Assembly: GCA_017860375.1 (NCBI GenBank)
Contig: JAGDMB010000023.1
Span: 1 to 14,317 of the forward strand
Direction of reading: 5' to 3'
From: Bacteroidota bacterium
GTDB lineage: Bacteria; Bacteroidota; Bacteroidia; Bacteroidales; UBA10428
Length of the DNA: 14,317 nt
Shown here: in pieces, positions 14,026 through 14,317 of the stretch
Position numbering within the stretch: the first letter of the stretch is position 1
How the letters are laid out: the number at the start of each line of letters is the position of its first letter
Made by a program: the position numbers and the translations under genes
The notes under the pieces: generated by a model
Told to the model about the DNA's origin: nothing
Seen by the model: only the letters and a program-made list of their open reading frames with translations
Database searches by the model: none

Positions 14026-14317
14026 ATGAAATACAGATTATTGGGAAGAACCGGATTCAACGTATCTGAAATCAGTCTGGGCACATGGCAGGTGGGTGGA
14101 AAATGGGGAGAACCTTTCCGTCACGATAATGCAGACAGGATTCTGCATGCAGCCGTGGATCAGGGAATAAACTTTATTGACACCGCCGATGTATATGGTG
14201 ACGGTGAGAGCGAAAAAGCAGTGGGCAGGCTTGTCCGTTCTTGCGCACAGCGGATTTTTGTGGCCACCAAATGCGGCAGGCGGCTACAGCCCCACAACAA
14301 TAAAGCGTATACACCAC
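14026..14317 (+). CDS. Aldo/keto reductase, N-terminal part
   Basis: The gene runs off the right edge; 97 residues are visible. They are a clear AKR N-terminus: LGRTGFNVSEISLGTW (6-21), then GINFIDTADVYGDGESEKAVG (48-68, with Asp52 and the catalytic Tyr57) and the catalytic Lys82 in VATKCG. Members of this branch are NAD(P)H-dependent oxidoreductases acting on carbonyls, often annotated as YajO/IolS-like. The substrate cannot be told from the fragment. The gap to the preceding gene is 77 bp and contains TACCTTTA (13968-13975), a seven-of-eight match to the -7 box, so the gene may have its own promoter. Confidence 0.9.
   Translation, partial: MKYRLLGRTGFNVSEISLGTWQVGGKWGEPFRHDNADRILHAAVDQGINFIDTADVYGDGESEKAVGRLVRSCAQRIFVATKCGRRLQPHNNKAYTP

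Overview
The window looks like a chromosomal segment of an environmental member of the Bacteroidota, probably an order Bacteroidales/Marinilabiliales-type organism (inference). The signs are Bacteroidota-type promoters (TTTG, about 20 bp, TAnnTTTG) in front of several genes, few Shine-Dalgarno sequences, a DeaD-type helicase and an RRM protein of kinds common in the phylum, a BtuB/BtuG-type cobalamin locus, and a type IX secretion (T9SS/Por) C-terminal sorting domain. The T9SS domain argues against the genus Bacteroides itself.

Left part (1-5800). This holds the C-terminal end of a calcineurin-like phosphoesterase, then a DEAD-box RNA helicase with a DbpA-type RNA-binding domain. A two-copy 34-bp hairpin repeat follows, between that helicase and a convergent gene for a small lipoprotein. 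Next come a canonical ornithine carbamoyltransferase behind a very clear promoter, a DUF456 membrane protein, and a secreted CAP/SCP-domain protein.

Middle part (5800-9180). This holds an RRM RNA-binding protein on the minus strand with a terminator overlapping its stop codon, then beta-phosphoglucomutase and a true DedA orthologue. Elongation factor P follows, with asparagine instead of Lys/Arg at the tip of its functional loop. It is convergent with an exported 1-Cys peroxiredoxin.

Right part (9180-14317). A long non-coding stretch carries a decaying tandem array of about 50-bp units. Its last unit runs into a promoter-like box and a full cobalamin riboswitch. Downstream are a TonB-dependent receptor (BtuB-like, TTG start) and a surface lipoprotein with a YncE-like beta-propeller (BtuG-like). 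Together these form a B12-responsive outer-membrane cobalamin capture and import unit. Next comes a metallo-beta-lactamase-fold protein with a T9SS sorting domain and an altered metal motif (HADKDH). The window ends inside an aldo/keto reductase gene.

Most of the window is housekeeping. The parts most worth a second look are the EF-P loop, the repeat array in front of the B12 riboswitch, the T9SS-exported MBL protein with its odd metal site, and the intergenic hairpin repeats. I found no phage, transposon, CRISPR array, tRNA or rRNA.
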